64,000 nucleotides of DNA from Rickettsiella endosymbiont of Aleochara curtula (GTDB lineage: Bacteria; Pseudomonadota; Gammaproteobacteria; Diplorickettsiales; Diplorickettsiaceae): the NCBI RefSeq assembly GCF_964030935.1, contig NZ_OZ034990.1, positions 932,001 through 996,000 on the forward strand, written 5' to 3'. Below, one piece after another: positions 25,346 to 34,795 of this stretch (position 1 is the stretch's first letter; the number at the start of each line of letters is the position of its first letter). The notes beneath the pieces were generated by a model. The model was not told where the DNA came from. It saw nothing but the letters and a program-made list of their open reading frames with translations, and ran no database searches. Both the position numbers and the translations under genes were made by a program.

Positions 25346-26542
25346 TTAAGTTTCTCGCAAAAAATTTGATATGGCTTTAACACGCTGCTCAACTAGTTTT
25401 TTCCCTAACGCTGCGCCAGTAATACCCGATTTTTTTATCCTATTTGCAGATACTTTTTTAGCCGCAGCAAAAGCCGCTAACACTCTATCTTTTTGCAAAT
25501 AAATAATTTTGCCTAGTCCAGAATAAGCTTGAAAATCTGCTTCACAAACCAATAAAAACTGATCTAAGCGGGAAGATTGTCTAAACGCATCAGTTTTCTC
25601 TAGTAACCTATACAAAGATTGAGCATCTAGTTCTAAAGCGCGATGACAAAGTAGATGATAGGCTGCCGCTGTGACAGCAAGTGAAGCATAGGCACGAGGT
25701 ATACGATAGCGCTGACATAATGCTTGTATCTTATGAATTCCCCCTTCGGTTTCTTCTTTTGCAACACCCTTACCTAAATCACATAGTATTGCTGCGAAAC
25801 GTACTTGCGGATCATCAGTCAACGCCACCACTTTTTCCAAAACAGCTAAATAGCTATGTTGCCCTAGAGAGCGTGGATCCGCTATACGTTCATATTGCAC
25901 ATATAATTCTTGCAGTTCGGGAAATAACACCGCTAATGCGCCGCATTCATACAAAGTTTTAATGAAAGCTTGTGGCGCAGGTTCAGTGAGCGCTTTGAAA
26001 AATTCTTGCCAAACTCGTTCTGAAACCAACGCCTGCACTTCACCGATAGATACCATGGCTTTCATTAGCTCCATGGTTTCTTTAGCCACTCGAAAGCCTA
26101 ATGGCGCAAACCTCGCCATAAAACGTGCTACGCGTAAAATACGTACCGGATCTTCGCTAAAGGCAGGAGAGACATGTCGTAATAACTTATTATCAATATC
26201 TTTCTGGCCTTGAAAAGGATCGATAATATGACCACTGCTATTTTGCGCCATTGCATTAATCGTCAAATCTCTACGTTGTAAATCATCCTCAAGCGTAACG
26301 TCAGGCGCTGCATAGCAGGAAAAACCTTTATAACCAGGCCCAATTTTGCGCTCTGTACGCGCTAATGCATATTCTTCGTGAGTTTTAGGATGAAGAAAGA
26401 CTGGAAAATCCTTACCAATCAAACGAAAGCCTTGCTTTAACATTTCCTCTGGACTCGCGCCCACGACGACATAATCACGTTCCTTTACCGGAAAACCCAA
26501 TAATTGATCGCGTACTGCCCCACCGACTAAGTAAATTTCCAA
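25346..26542 (-). CDS. cca: CCA-adding tRNA nucleotidyltransferase with degenerate HD domain
   Basis: Adds or repairs the 3' CCA of tRNA. I choose the TTG at 26542: the protein then begins as EIYLVGGAVRDQLLG like its homologues, and AAGGAAG lies five bases upstream (398 residues; E. coli 412). The nucleotidyltransferase head shows GGAVRD, the metal-binding ERDYVVVGA, and RRDLTINAMA, with the class II neck RILRVARFMARF. In the C-terminal HD domain the HD pair reads CDLGKG where E. coli has HDLGKG, and the following His-rich segment is absent, so phosphohydrolase activity is probably lost. Not an operon member; convergent with aroC. Confidence 0.93.
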   Translation of the reverse strand: MEIYLVGGAVRDQLLGFPVKERDYVVVGASPEEMLKQGFRLIGKDFPVFLHPKTHEEYALARTERKIGPGYKGFSCYAAPDVTLEDDLQRRDLTINAMAQNSSGHIIDPFQGQKDIDNKLLRHVSPAFSEDPVRILRVARFMARFAPLGFRVAKETMELMKAMVSIGEVQALVSERVWQEFFKALTEPAPQAFIKTLYECGALAVLFPELQELYVQYERIADPRSLGQHSYLAVLEKVVALTDDPQVRFAAILCDLGKGVAKEETEGGIHKIQALCQRYRIPRAYASLAVTAAAYHLLCHRALELDAQSLYRLLEKTDAFRQSSRLDQFLLVCEADFQAYSGLGKIIYLQKDRVLAAFAAAKKVSANRIKKSGITGAALGKKLVEQRVKAISNFLRET

Positions 26543-26557
26543 AACAACTTCCTTCAA

Positions 26558-26799
26558 TATTTAACTTCTTGCCCATAAAGCTTAAAGAAAGTTATAAACT
26601 AAACTATCCACTTTGCCAAATTTATTGATTTATGAGTTCGTTAATGAATTTTGTTTCTTCTAAAGTCGGCAATAAATCGCCTTGATTATTAACAAGCGGC
26701 GAATTTTTCCATATGTGTTTTTCAATAACCTCGCAATTTGCCTTAGTTACTGAACCTGCCTTACTAATTACATAATTTTATTTACAGACTCGAATATAT
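26558..26799. other. Gap with a 51-codon open remnant
   Basis: On the minus strand 26622-26777 is open for 51 codons (reading SKAGSVTKANCEVIEKHIW ... ELINQ) but has no plausible start codon and follows an in-frame stop at 26778-26780. It may be the 3' remnant of a lost gene or chance. I cannot assign a family. Confidence 0.3.
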
Positions 26800-28611
26800 T
26801 TACTGTGTAAAAACCTTTTGATGCTCTGTGTTTTGCGGCAAAAAACTAGCCGAATTCAATGCAGGATTATCATTATTCCCACCAAAAATCCCACAGTTTA
26901 CAAGACCTCCTGTTATGTCTTGCCTCATTGTACTTGGTAAATAAATTACCTTTTGCACACCTGTTAGTTGTTCATTATTTACCTGCATCAACCCAGCTTG
27001 CTGCGCTGTAGGATTACCTTCCACAGCCTTACCCCCCGCTGCTAAAGCCTTCCATTTACCTATTAAAGTTTGATTGTGTGCTTCTCCTGTTACTCTAATA
27101 GCCTTTGCTTCGGCATTTGCTTTGATCTCAATAGCCTCTGCTTCAGCATTTGCTTGCATTGTAATAGCCGTTGCTTGTGCTTGTGCTTCAATAAGTCGGC
27201 TACTTGCCTTTTGTTTAGCATCAGACTCTTGAATTTGATTGCCAGCTTCCATATTAGCTAATTTAGCTTGCGTTTCAACAAACAGGAGAGACTGTGAAGC
27301 AATAGTCTTAGCTAAGTCCTGATCCTGTATGCTTAACGATTCAATTCTAATATTAAAGATATCTATTCCTAAATCATGGATCCCATGACGCTGCAATTCC
27401 CGAATAAAGGCATCATGCACTTTTGAATAAAAAGAATAGGGGGGCGGGGATAACTCTGAATTATTTAAATCTTGCTGAGTACTCGAATTAGAACCACTAT
27501 AGGCAGGCGTAGAACTTTGGCCAATTTCTTTAAAGGTAGAATTTCGAATAATACCGCTTAAAGTAGCTATCGCTGTATCATGAATGTATTTATCCAGCAG
27601 GTTAGGATCAATTTTCTTACATACTTTTTCAGTATTAGTAATTCTATAAAATACATCAGCCTTGATTTTCAGGGGCACATAATCGCTACTCTCATAAGTA
27701 GCATCTGGCAATTCCATAATACTATCTTGAGTCGATATAATTTTTATTAGTTTAGAAGGCGGGACGATAAAATGAACTCCTGGCTTTTTCATCACTAGCC
27801 GTCCTTCCTCATCATAAACAACCCCTTCTGTTCCTGTCCTAATTGAAACCAACTTGCCAGGATCTAGTTCATTGATTTCCCTTTCTAAATCTAAAAATTT
27901 AATAAATTTGGTCGTAGCAAGGGGGATCATATGGAACCCTGGCGTCAAGAATAAATGCTTTCCCGCCTTAGTATCCTGAGCATAACCTAACTGACCTTCT
28001 TGAACCCGAACCAATTTCATTGCACCATGCTGAATGTAAGGCTCGTCTATTCTTCTTTTACCAACAAATTCAGTGGTGGGCGCGAGCATGACATGCCACC
28101 CTGGCGGTAGAATTTCAGCTTTTCCAGAACATAACACTAAAGCTATCTCTCCTTCATTAACTAGGTGCATTCTAAAAATAGATATAGGTAAAGTTAATAA
28201 AGCGATTAGGAAACGTAAACATCGTTCTGCAAACGAATAGGTTGTAAAATGAAGTTCATCACTGTTACAACTTTTAACAACATAGTCCTTAATCGCATTA
28301 TAGAGTTGATTGCCTACTGGATTAACGGGAAACAAACTCTGTAATTTTTCGTAGATATCTTGCTCCAAAAAATTCAAGTTTTTTAATGAATCAACAAATT
28401 CTTGAATAGGCTCTTCTGTTTCTATAGAAAACCATTCTGTGTTTTCAGTAATTAGAATAGAAGGAGACTCTTGTAAAATAGAAAGCTTCTCCTCCAGAGC
28501 ATTGAGATTCTTATTGGGACTCTTTAAGAAAAGAATCTTATTTTTATTAATCTGGTCGTTGTCTGACAATAAAACTGATTTATCAGCTCCAACAGTAATT
28601 GTATATCCCAT
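26800..28611 (-). CDS. SPFH/band-7 protein with vault-like repeat layout
   Basis: Unassigned 603-residue protein. The start at 28611 is fixed by GAGGGA at 28618-28623. Residues 1-130 match nothing I know; 131-147 is a hydrophobic stretch. Residues about 152-290 hold three related segments of the pattern G-x-x-G...L-x-P-G-x-H: ILPPGWHV, FLTPGFHMIP and MKKPGVHFIVPP. Then comes an SPFH-like domain (about 290-430, with VPLKIKADVFYRI), and an Ala/Glu-rich coiled coil (440-515, EAQAQATAITMQANAEAEA and repeats). Flotillins, stomatins and major vault protein share an SPFH domain followed by such helices; the repeated P-G-x-H segments before it recall vault protein. Function unknown; likely self-assembling. 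Confidence 0.75.
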   Translation of the reverse strand: MGYTITVGADKSVLLSDNDQINKNKILFLKSPNKNLNALEEKLSILQESPSILITENTEWFSIETEEPIQEFVDSLKNLNFLEQDIYEKLQSLFPVNPVGNQLYNAIKDYVVKSCNSDELHFTTYSFAERCLRFLIALLTLPISIFRMHLVNEGEIALVLCSGKAEILPPGWHVMLAPTTEFVGKRRIDEPYIQHGAMKLVRVQEGQLGYAQDTKAGKHLFLTPGFHMIPLATTKFIKFLDLEREINELDPGKLVSIRTGTEGVVYDEEGRLVMKKPGVHFIVPPSKLIKIISTQDSIMELPDATYESSDYVPLKIKADVFYRITNTEKVCKKIDPNLLDKYIHDTAIATLSGIIRNSTFKEIGQSSTPAYSGSNSSTQQDLNNSELSPPPYSFYSKVHDAFIRELQRHGIHDLGIDIFNIRIESLSIQDQDLAKTIASQSLLFVETQAKLANMEAGNQIQESDAKQKASSRLIEAQAQATAITMQANAEAEAIEIKANAEAKAIRVTGEAHNQTLIGKWKALAAGGKAVEGNPTAQQAGLMQVNNEQLTGVQKVIYLPSTMRQDITGGLVNCGIFGGNNDNPALNSASFLPQNTEHQKVFTQ

Positions 28612-28632
28612 AGAAAATCCCTCATCTAGCAA

Positions 28633-28795
28633 ACTAATAATGTTCTAATTAAAAAGTATAATGCGAATTCAGAGCTAAGGGCAATAAAATTTTTCTGTCG
28701 CAGAAATCCTGAATTCATATTAATTAAGCCTAACATAAAACTAGTATTATAAAAGATTATTTAAAATTAATTTTTAATATTTTAAACTTCAAGTT
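28633..28795. other. AT-rich gap with an 8-base inverted repeat
   Basis: GAATTCAG at 28665-28672 and CTGAATTC at 28709-28716 are perfect inverted copies 36 bases apart, upstream of the SPFH gene. No promoter boxes are clear. The remainder is AT-rich and featureless. Confidence 0.4.
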
Positions 28796-31036
28796 CTATA
28801 TATTTAGCATTGAACGTGATATTTCATTTTTTTTATTTGGATTTATTTCTTGATGTTTCCCTTTAAAAAAACAAAAATGATTAGTTTTTTTTTGGGAGAG
28901 AATATTTGTATTGGATAACAATAAATCTGATGCTGTTTCTAGATTAGCGCTCAAATCAACAACTGGATTAGGTGAATGCTTAAGCTCTAAACTTAAAAGG
29001 CTTGCTAGATATAATAGCTTTTTATTCGCTTGCTCTAAAACTTCTAATCTGCTATCTAAATTTTTTGCCATTTCAAAACGATTTCGCTGTCTACTATGCA
29101 AGTGATAGGTAATGAGATTAGCTATACCATTTATAATAATTAAATGAACGAATATTAACAAAATAGGTAAAGTCAGCGTCTTAACAAGCGTATGAATTCC
29201 TAGATTACTCTTCCATACAATTTGTTGAGTTAAGTTATATCCATAAAAACCTCCTCCAGAGAATGCGAAAAATCGATTCAAAAACTTTTTAATACTTTTG
29301 AAAAAACTTCCGCCGTCACCTAATACCTGATCTTGTTCGTAAGAATTATAAACATTTTTTTTAAGCACATAGCTATTAAATAAATAGTAAAATTTATTAT
29401 TTAAATTGTCTAGTTTATTTTTTTCAAAAAAAGTTTTAAACCCAATTTCTAAAAAATTGATATTATCCTGTAGATATTCAAATTTTTTCCATTTTTCTAT
29501 TCGAATAATTTGCTGTGTTCCATATTTATCTCTAAATGAATATTCACTTTTCTCACTAATTCTATTTGAAATAGTTCGATGATAGAGATCTTCTCTCGAA
29601 CGAAATTCACAAAGATGACTTATCAGAAAAAAACTAGCCGTAATTAAAATTAAAACCCCAACCGCTAGAGGAGAAGCGACAATAGTTGCAAAACTAATCG
29701 CGCCTAAGATCATTAAAACACTATGCATAGCCCAAGTTAATAAATAAGTATAAAGTACTATACTGCTTAAATTAATCGTTAATGAAGCTATAAACTGTGT
29801 TTTAGGATAGACTTCTGTTAAATACTGATAAAGTTTGGACTCTAAGCTATTTAATGAGGGTCGATAAATGGGATCAAAATTCTTCTGTATGTTCGAAAGT
29901 GAATTTAAAAATTCATTTAAATTTATGTCTTTCTTGAATAAATCATAAACTATCTGATGAATTAATTTAAATTCATTTTTGCTTTTTTCTTCATTGAATA
30001 CTTCTATTTTTACCCGATCTAAAATCTGCTCGGCTTCGATTGTGGATATTTTCGGAAAGATTACTGATTCTTTTTTAACTAAATATACAAGTCGGAAAAT
30101 CAGATAACTACCTAAGGATATACCTAATATTATAAAAATGATTGGATAGTTTGATAATGATAAGCAAAAAAATAGCAGTAAAAAACTAATCCAACTTAAT
30201 AAATTGGCGTGAGTACTCAATCCATACCAAAACAACGAAAAAAATTGCATCGGCTTGTTTTTAATTACGAATTTGTTTATTTTTTCCCAAATCGACGTAA
30301 TCGAGTAAATCTTTATAACTTCAGTTTCTTTTAAAAAATAAACGCTTAATTCTTTTGCTATTTTTTCTTGTTGTTGTTTTAATTTTTTTATTTCATTCTG
30401 AATCGAACCATAATTTACTTCTGAATTCATAAGCCACTGAAACTGGTTAATAACGGCTTGGCTATCCAAATTGGTTATCAATGTAGCAATATCAGACTCT
30501 GTTAAACTCTCGTCTTTATATGTTTTTAACAGCGCTAGTTTTGCGAGATGAGAAAGCCGCCTTCTTTCTAATTGAATTTCTTTTTTGGTTAATAAAGTTT
30601 TATTAAAAACTTTCTTTTCTATTTCTTTATCAATTATAATTGATAAACTATTTTCAAATTCGAAATAGTTTTTTCTATGTAGAATTACACAAGCATCGTC
30701 TCGATCGTCAATGATCCAAGGATTGGTTTTATCTTTAGAGTAAAATAATAAGCGTTCATTATACTTTCGTATTAAATAGAATCTTTTATATACTGGATCC
30801 TGTTCAATTGGACTCATATACTCATCAGAATTTTTAAAGTCATGAATAGAAATTAAATAATCCCAACTATTACTCTTACATTTACGATAATCTGCAGAAA
30901 AATTTTTGGAGAAATTCAAAAACCAAGGAAAGGCGGTGGTATCATTTAACTGATCCACTGCGGTCGTCTTACCCATAAAGCTAGGAAATTTTTTTATTTC
31001 ATTCCAGATTGAAATAAATTTGTTACGACAAGCCAC
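28796..31036 (-). CDS. Uncharacterised 746-residue multi-spanning membrane protein
   Basis: No family recognised. An N-terminal soluble half (1-260) contains a helical, coiled-coil-prone segment (about 205-235, IQNEIKKLKQQQEKIAKEL). Membrane segments are evident at about 265-293, 297-320, 417-475 (two or three passes) and 613-645, with a charged loop between the first and second clusters and a C-terminal helix 650-690. The gene is strongly AT-rich with many Lys, Asn, Phe and Ile codons, more so than the biosynthetic genes nearby. It lies between the SPFH gene and the glycosidase-like gene on the same strand, with gaps of 79 and 184 bases, so co-transcription is uncertain. A secreted membrane-inserted effector or an envelope protein are both possible. 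Confidence 0.7.
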   Translation of the reverse strand: MACRNKFISIWNEIKKFPSFMGKTTAVDQLNDTTAFPWFLNFSKNFSADYRKCKSNSWDYLISIHDFKNSDEYMSPIEQDPVYKRFYLIRKYNERLLFYSKDKTNPWIIDDRDDACVILHRKNYFEFENSLSIIIDKEIEKKVFNKTLLTKKEIQLERRRLSHLAKLALLKTYKDESLTESDIATLITNLDSQAVINQFQWLMNSEVNYGSIQNEIKKLKQQQEKIAKELSVYFLKETEVIKIYSITSIWEKINKFVIKNKPMQFFSLFWYGLSTHANLLSWISFLLLFFCLSLSNYPIIFIILGISLGSYLIFRLVYLVKKESVIFPKISTIEAEQILDRVKIEVFNEEKSKNEFKLIHQIVYDLFKKDINLNEFLNSLSNIQKNFDPIYRPSLNSLESKLYQYLTEVYPKTQFIASLTINLSSIVLYTYLLTWAMHSVLMILGAISFATIVASPLAVGVLILITASFFLISHLCEFRSREDLYHRTISNRISEKSEYSFRDKYGTQQIIRIEKWKKFEYLQDNINFLEIGFKTFFEKNKLDNLNNKFYYLFNSYVLKKNVYNSYEQDQVLGDGGSFFKSIKKFLNRFFAFSGGGFYGYNLTQQIVWKSNLGIHTLVKTLTLPILLIFVHLIIINGIANLITYHLHSRQRNRFEMAKNLDSRLEVLEQANKKLLYLASLLSLELKHSPNPVVDLSANLETASDLLLSNTNILSQKKTNHFCFFKGKHQEINPNKKNEISRSMLNI

Positions 31037-31115
31037 TCAGTATTTTTTTATTATTTTTAGTAAACTGAAGTGGCTTAGATTAAATTAGATAAATAAAAAG
31101 ATCTAGTATAAAAAA

Positions 31116-33026
31116 TTAATTTCTTGGACAAAATAAAGATTTACTACCATCTTCTTTCCATTCGGCTTGAATACAATGGGGCGCTATATCTTCATAGAAT
31201 TTATCGGAAAAATTAGCGGTTAAGATAAGTCGATTTCCAAATTGTGTTTGTTGCACTAAATGATCATCAGTTAGCCAATCAAATGTTGTCAACGCTTCTA
31301 AACCAGTCATTTGATGTAGCGGAGAGAAAAAATTATAGTAAGCAGCAAAGTATTTTTTATTTTTTTGTAATGTTTTTTGATCTAATACCCAAATTGGAGG
31401 AACATTATAAAGATTTTGTAATAATGCTTTAGTTTTTCTAATTGCAGGAATCTTTAATTCATTCAGTTCCCATCTATCCGTTGTAATCACTGAGTCATGA
31501 AATACCGCTTCGTACAATGGCAATCTATAACGTGGATTGTAAGAGGCACGAATGAATTTATCCGGTGCATTATAAGGTTGGAATAGAACTTTTGGAGCAT
31601 TGCTAGGCCACCAAACACCAAAATGTTGCTTATCTTTTAAAGCAGGCCAAAAGGCTTCTGGAAATGCCAAGAAAGCACCATTATTATAAGCGATAGTCGG
31701 ATTTGCCCAAGACAATCCTGTTTCAGAACCCAACACTATCTTTTGGGTACTACAAATAAACCGCATCCGTTCTAAGCGATTGTTTAAATCTTGCCCACGT
31801 GTCATAGGATGATGTTTTGAATAATCATCATAAAGTGGATAGGCCGCATCACAATCTAAGAACAGTGTATTGTCCCCTTTATTCAACATTGTTTCGACTT
31901 GGTTTGCGATATTTTTCTGCCTAGATTCTCTTAGCCGAAGTGCCTCTGAACTTAAATAGCAGCCACGATTTGCAAACCCAGTTAGAACAGATGCATTGGG
32001 ATTTCGAATACAGGCTTCTGGCCACAAGTGATTCGGCCAGGTTGAAGTTATACTATCTGAAGTTTTTGGGTTTTGAGCATTATCAAAACTATCGTAAGGC
32101 CCTATTAAATAACCCATGCTTTCAGCTTTACGAATATATTCTTTTTCAATATTAGCGCCATCCTGAACCGGGCTAGCATCATAATTTATTAAAGCATGCT
32201 TAATACCTAATTTTTCCAACTCATCCAACATAGCTAAGCTTTTACCGTCACCCCACACCCAAATATGGAAAGCGCCTAGTAATTTATTCACATTGGCATT
32301 TTCTAGAATTTTTTGTTTGAGTGAAACAAATTTATTTTCATTTATTAGTAAATTTCGATAGTCCAACGCGGGACTAATCGGACTATCCCCAGTCAAATGT
32401 ACTAATAAAGTATATTCAGGGAAATGTGATCTTTTTAAAAAATGGTGTTCGTTTATCACGTAAAGCTGGGCTTGTTTTTCACGAACTTGCGCATCAGTAT
32501 CAACATCATGGTCACCCCAAATATAACTTACATAATTTTCATCAGGATATTCTATTGACCAGAAAGGAATGCTTAAGGTTAAACTAGGATATTTATTAAA
32601 TTCTTTACGCCAGAAGGTATCGTGATTGGGAATATATAAACCTTCTCCATCTGGAATAACCAAAGCTTTAGCTTGTGGGGTTAATCCTGCTATAGGCCAT
32701 TGAAAGATTTGTTCTTTATTGGTTTTGAAAGAAAATTTTAGGCCTTGTTCATCTACAACAACATTAACTTGCATTTTAAGATGCGGGTAAGTCCATTGAG
32801 CTGTTTTACTATCGACTTTTAGATCTTTTACCTCGTCAAACGGACGCTCTTCTTGTGTCAAACTAATCGCTGCTGCATCTTCGCTAGGAGCAACCGAAAT
32901 AGCCAAAGTTACTGGATCAATAGTAAATTCTCCGGTTCTAGCCTTTAAGGTAAACGCTTCTTTAGCGGATGTTAATGAGGTGATCAATAATAAGGCTAGA
33001 AAAATAGGCCAGAATTTCTTAAACAT
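31116..33026 (-). CDS. Exported glycoside-hydrolase-like protein
   Basis: Probable secreted or periplasmic carbohydrate-active protein, 636 residues with a clear Sec signal (1-21, ending LTSA before KEAF). An N-terminal beta-rich part (22-230) contains LVIPDGEGLYIPNHDTFW; the middle (about 240-480) looks like a TIM barrel: LGAFHIWVWGDGKS, LGIKHALINYDASP, YLIGPYDSFDNAQ, then acidic candidates in LFLDCDAAYPLYD and LGSETGLSW, which sit where a catalytic Asp and Glu would be in GH101-like barrels. The GH101/DUF5696-like assignment is by pattern only. It is a single gene on the minus strand. The substrate cannot be read from the sequence. Confidence 0.65.
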   Translation of the reverse strand: MFKKFWPIFLALLLITSLTSAKEAFTLKARTGEFTIDPVTLAISVAPSEDAAAISLTQEERPFDEVKDLKVDSKTAQWTYPHLKMQVNVVVDEQGLKFSFKTNKEQIFQWPIAGLTPQAKALVIPDGEGLYIPNHDTFWRKEFNKYPSLTLSIPFWSIEYPDENYVSYIWGDHDVDTDAQVREKQAQLYVINEHHFLKRSHFPEYTLLVHLTGDSPISPALDYRNLLINENKFVSLKQKILENANVNKLLGAFHIWVWGDGKSLAMLDELEKLGIKHALINYDASPVQDGANIEKEYIRKAESMGYLIGPYDSFDNAQNPKTSDSITSTWPNHLWPEACIRNPNASVLTGFANRGCYLSSEALRLRESRQKNIANQVETMLNKGDNTLFLDCDAAYPLYDDYSKHHPMTRGQDLNNRLERMRFICSTQKIVLGSETGLSWANPTIAYNNGAFLAFPEAFWPALKDKQHFGVWWPSNAPKVLFQPYNAPDKFIRASYNPRYRLPLYEAVFHDSVITTDRWELNELKIPAIRKTKALLQNLYNVPPIWVLDQKTLQKNKKYFAAYYNFFSPLHQMTGLEALTTFDWLTDDHLVQQTQFGNRLILTANFSDKFYEDIAPHCIQAEWKEDGSKSLFCPRN

Positions 33027-33155
33027 TGTTTAATGTTCCAAATAACGGGTTTAAATGCGCTAATTATATAGCGAAGTGAGTATTTGGTCAAAATATTTAC
33101 AGATTTGTAAGCTTTCGATTAGGGGGAGATAAAATTAAAAAAATCTGTTTGTCTT

Positions 33156-34739
33156 TTATTTGAAAAAATTCTTCAGATATTTTTCTAATAAAAAATAGTT
33201 ATTTGAATTAATTCGAAATCCTATATAGCCGTCAGGCCTGACAACATACATTGCAGATGAAATCACACCATAACGTTTGAAAAGTAGCTGGTTAGCTGGA
33301 GATAATACGAAAACATGAACTTGCATCCAGTCTCGATTATTTTTTATAAAAACATTTATTTTTTCTATGTGCTTATCGGTTTGTTCCTTTTTAGTCTCAA
33401 AATAAAGTATATTAAAAGGCTTGTGGCTTACTAATTTGAATAGGTTCGATGAATTAGCGGGTGCATTGGGCGCGCGATATCCCGGACATGGCCCTCCTTT
33501 AAATACTTGGTAAGATTTTTCTATGACCTCGTAGTTAAACGGATTTTTAGCGTAGTGAATGTTCAACTGCGACATGAACCAGAATAAACGCTTTTCTAAA
33601 TTTTTCTTAGAAAAAAGAAATGTAATAATAAAAGGTAATAGCCAATTTCGTAACTTGGAAATTAAGTACCCTTTTGCTGTGAGTAAAGAAAAAAACTGAT
33701 CCGTGGTTTTTAATAAAATTTTTCCCACTGGATGTCTTTCTGCTTCATAGGTATCCAATAATTTATCGCTAGTACCCTTTTTCAATACTAAAGCGAGTTT
33801 CCACGCCAGATTAGTGCCATCTTGTATTCCAGTATTCATACCCTGACCACCTACGGGACTATGAATGTGTGCTGCATCCCCTACAAGGAAAGCACGGTTT
33901 TGATAGTACTTGGTTACACCACGATGATGTAAACGAAATTGGGAAATCCAAACTGGATTAACTAATTTCACCGGCACTTGGGTCAGCACACTGGCCAGAT
34001 GCTCTAATTCAACTAAGTTCGGAGTAGATAGCTTCTCTTCAGCATGACCAGCGCGTTTTGCCAACATAATGCGACTAATTTGCTCAGTAAGCGGAATATG
34101 CACGAAGACGCCATTTTTTCCGAGGAAGAAAAGAAATTTGTTTCGCGAATAAGGCCATTCAATACTCGCATCAACTAAATTAAAAATTTGAGGATAAGCA
34201 TTTCCCTCAAACGAAAAATTAAGTGTATGACGTATGTTACTATGTGCGCCATCGCAACCTATGATATAGGCACACTTAATTTTTTCCGTGCTCCCGCCAA
34301 TGTTGTCTTTAATAGTCGCCTGTACACACTTAATATCTTGTGTAAAAGTAATCAATTCTTTTTGACGCTCAATGTAAATAGCTTTTTTTTCCAAGAATTC
34401 AATCAATATACGTTCGGTTTCCGTTTGTGATAGAAAATATACCGAAGGAAAAGGAGTGTCTTGATGCTGAAAATGCTGAAAATTGATTTCTACTTGCTTC
34501 TTTCCGTTAATAAAAAATGCAAAATCCACATTAGAACGCGCTAGCTTAAGAAATTCCTCAGCAATACCTAAATTCTGAAATATTTCCATCGATTTAGCTT
34601 GGATGGCGAATGCTCGCGATTCATGCGCTCGATCCTGTTGTTTATCCAAGATTCTGAATTTAACGTCACATCGCCATAGCTGACAGGCCATCATCAGCCC
34701 AGTAGGACCTGCTCCAATAATCAATACTTCGGTATCCAT
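33156..34739 (-). CDS. FAD-dependent aromatic monooxygenase-like protein (PheA/TfdB, MhpA type)
   Basis: Group A flavoprotein hydroxylase, about 527 residues from the ATG at 34739, chosen because the FAD fold starts at once (DTEVLIIGAGPTGLMMACQL); earlier ATG/TTG codons would add an odd hydrophobic tail. Also seen: the internal DG-like IIGCDGAHSNIRHTLNF, the ribityl-binding FLVGDAAHIHSPVGGQGMN, and a C-terminal thioredoxin-like region (about 430-527) as in phenol hydroxylases, ending YVVRPDGYIGFR. Such enzymes hydroxylate phenolic or polyketide substrates with NAD(P)H and oxygen. No catabolic neighbours are present, so the substrate is unknown. Divergent from psd. Confidence 0.82.
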   Translation of the reverse strand: MDTEVLIIGAGPTGLMMACQLWRCDVKFRILDKQQDRAHESRAFAIQAKSMEIFQNLGIAEEFLKLARSNVDFAFFINGKKQVEINFQHFQHQDTPFPSVYFLSQTETERILIEFLEKKAIYIERQKELITFTQDIKCVQATIKDNIGGSTEKIKCAYIIGCDGAHSNIRHTLNFSFEGNAYPQIFNLVDASIEWPYSRNKFLFFLGKNGVFVHIPLTEQISRIMLAKRAGHAEEKLSTPNLVELEHLASVLTQVPVKLVNPVWISQFRLHHRGVTKYYQNRAFLVGDAAHIHSPVGGQGMNTGIQDGTNLAWKLALVLKKGTSDKLLDTYEAERHPVGKILLKTTDQFFSLLTAKGYLISKLRNWLLPFIITFLFSKKNLEKRLFWFMSQLNIHYAKNPFNYEVIEKSYQVFKGGPCPGYRAPNAPANSSNLFKLVSHKPFNILYFETKKEQTDKHIEKINVFIKNNRDWMQVHVFVLSPANQLLFKRYGVISSAMYVVRPDGYIGFRINSNNYFLLEKYLKNFFK

Positions 34740-34775
34740 AAAAAAAACTATAGTCCAGACTTTCATGAAGTAAAA

Positions 34776-34795
34776 TGACCGCGCTATAATGGTCA
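34776..34795. promoter_or_regulatory. Promoter with flanking dyad in the psd/monooxygenase gap
   Basis: TATAAT at 34785-34790 is a perfect minus-10 box for psd, with only a weak TTCATG minus-35 17 bases upstream. TGACC (34776-34780) and GGTCA (34791-34795) flank the box as an inverted repeat and could be an operator site. No known regulator motif was recognised. Confidence 0.45.
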
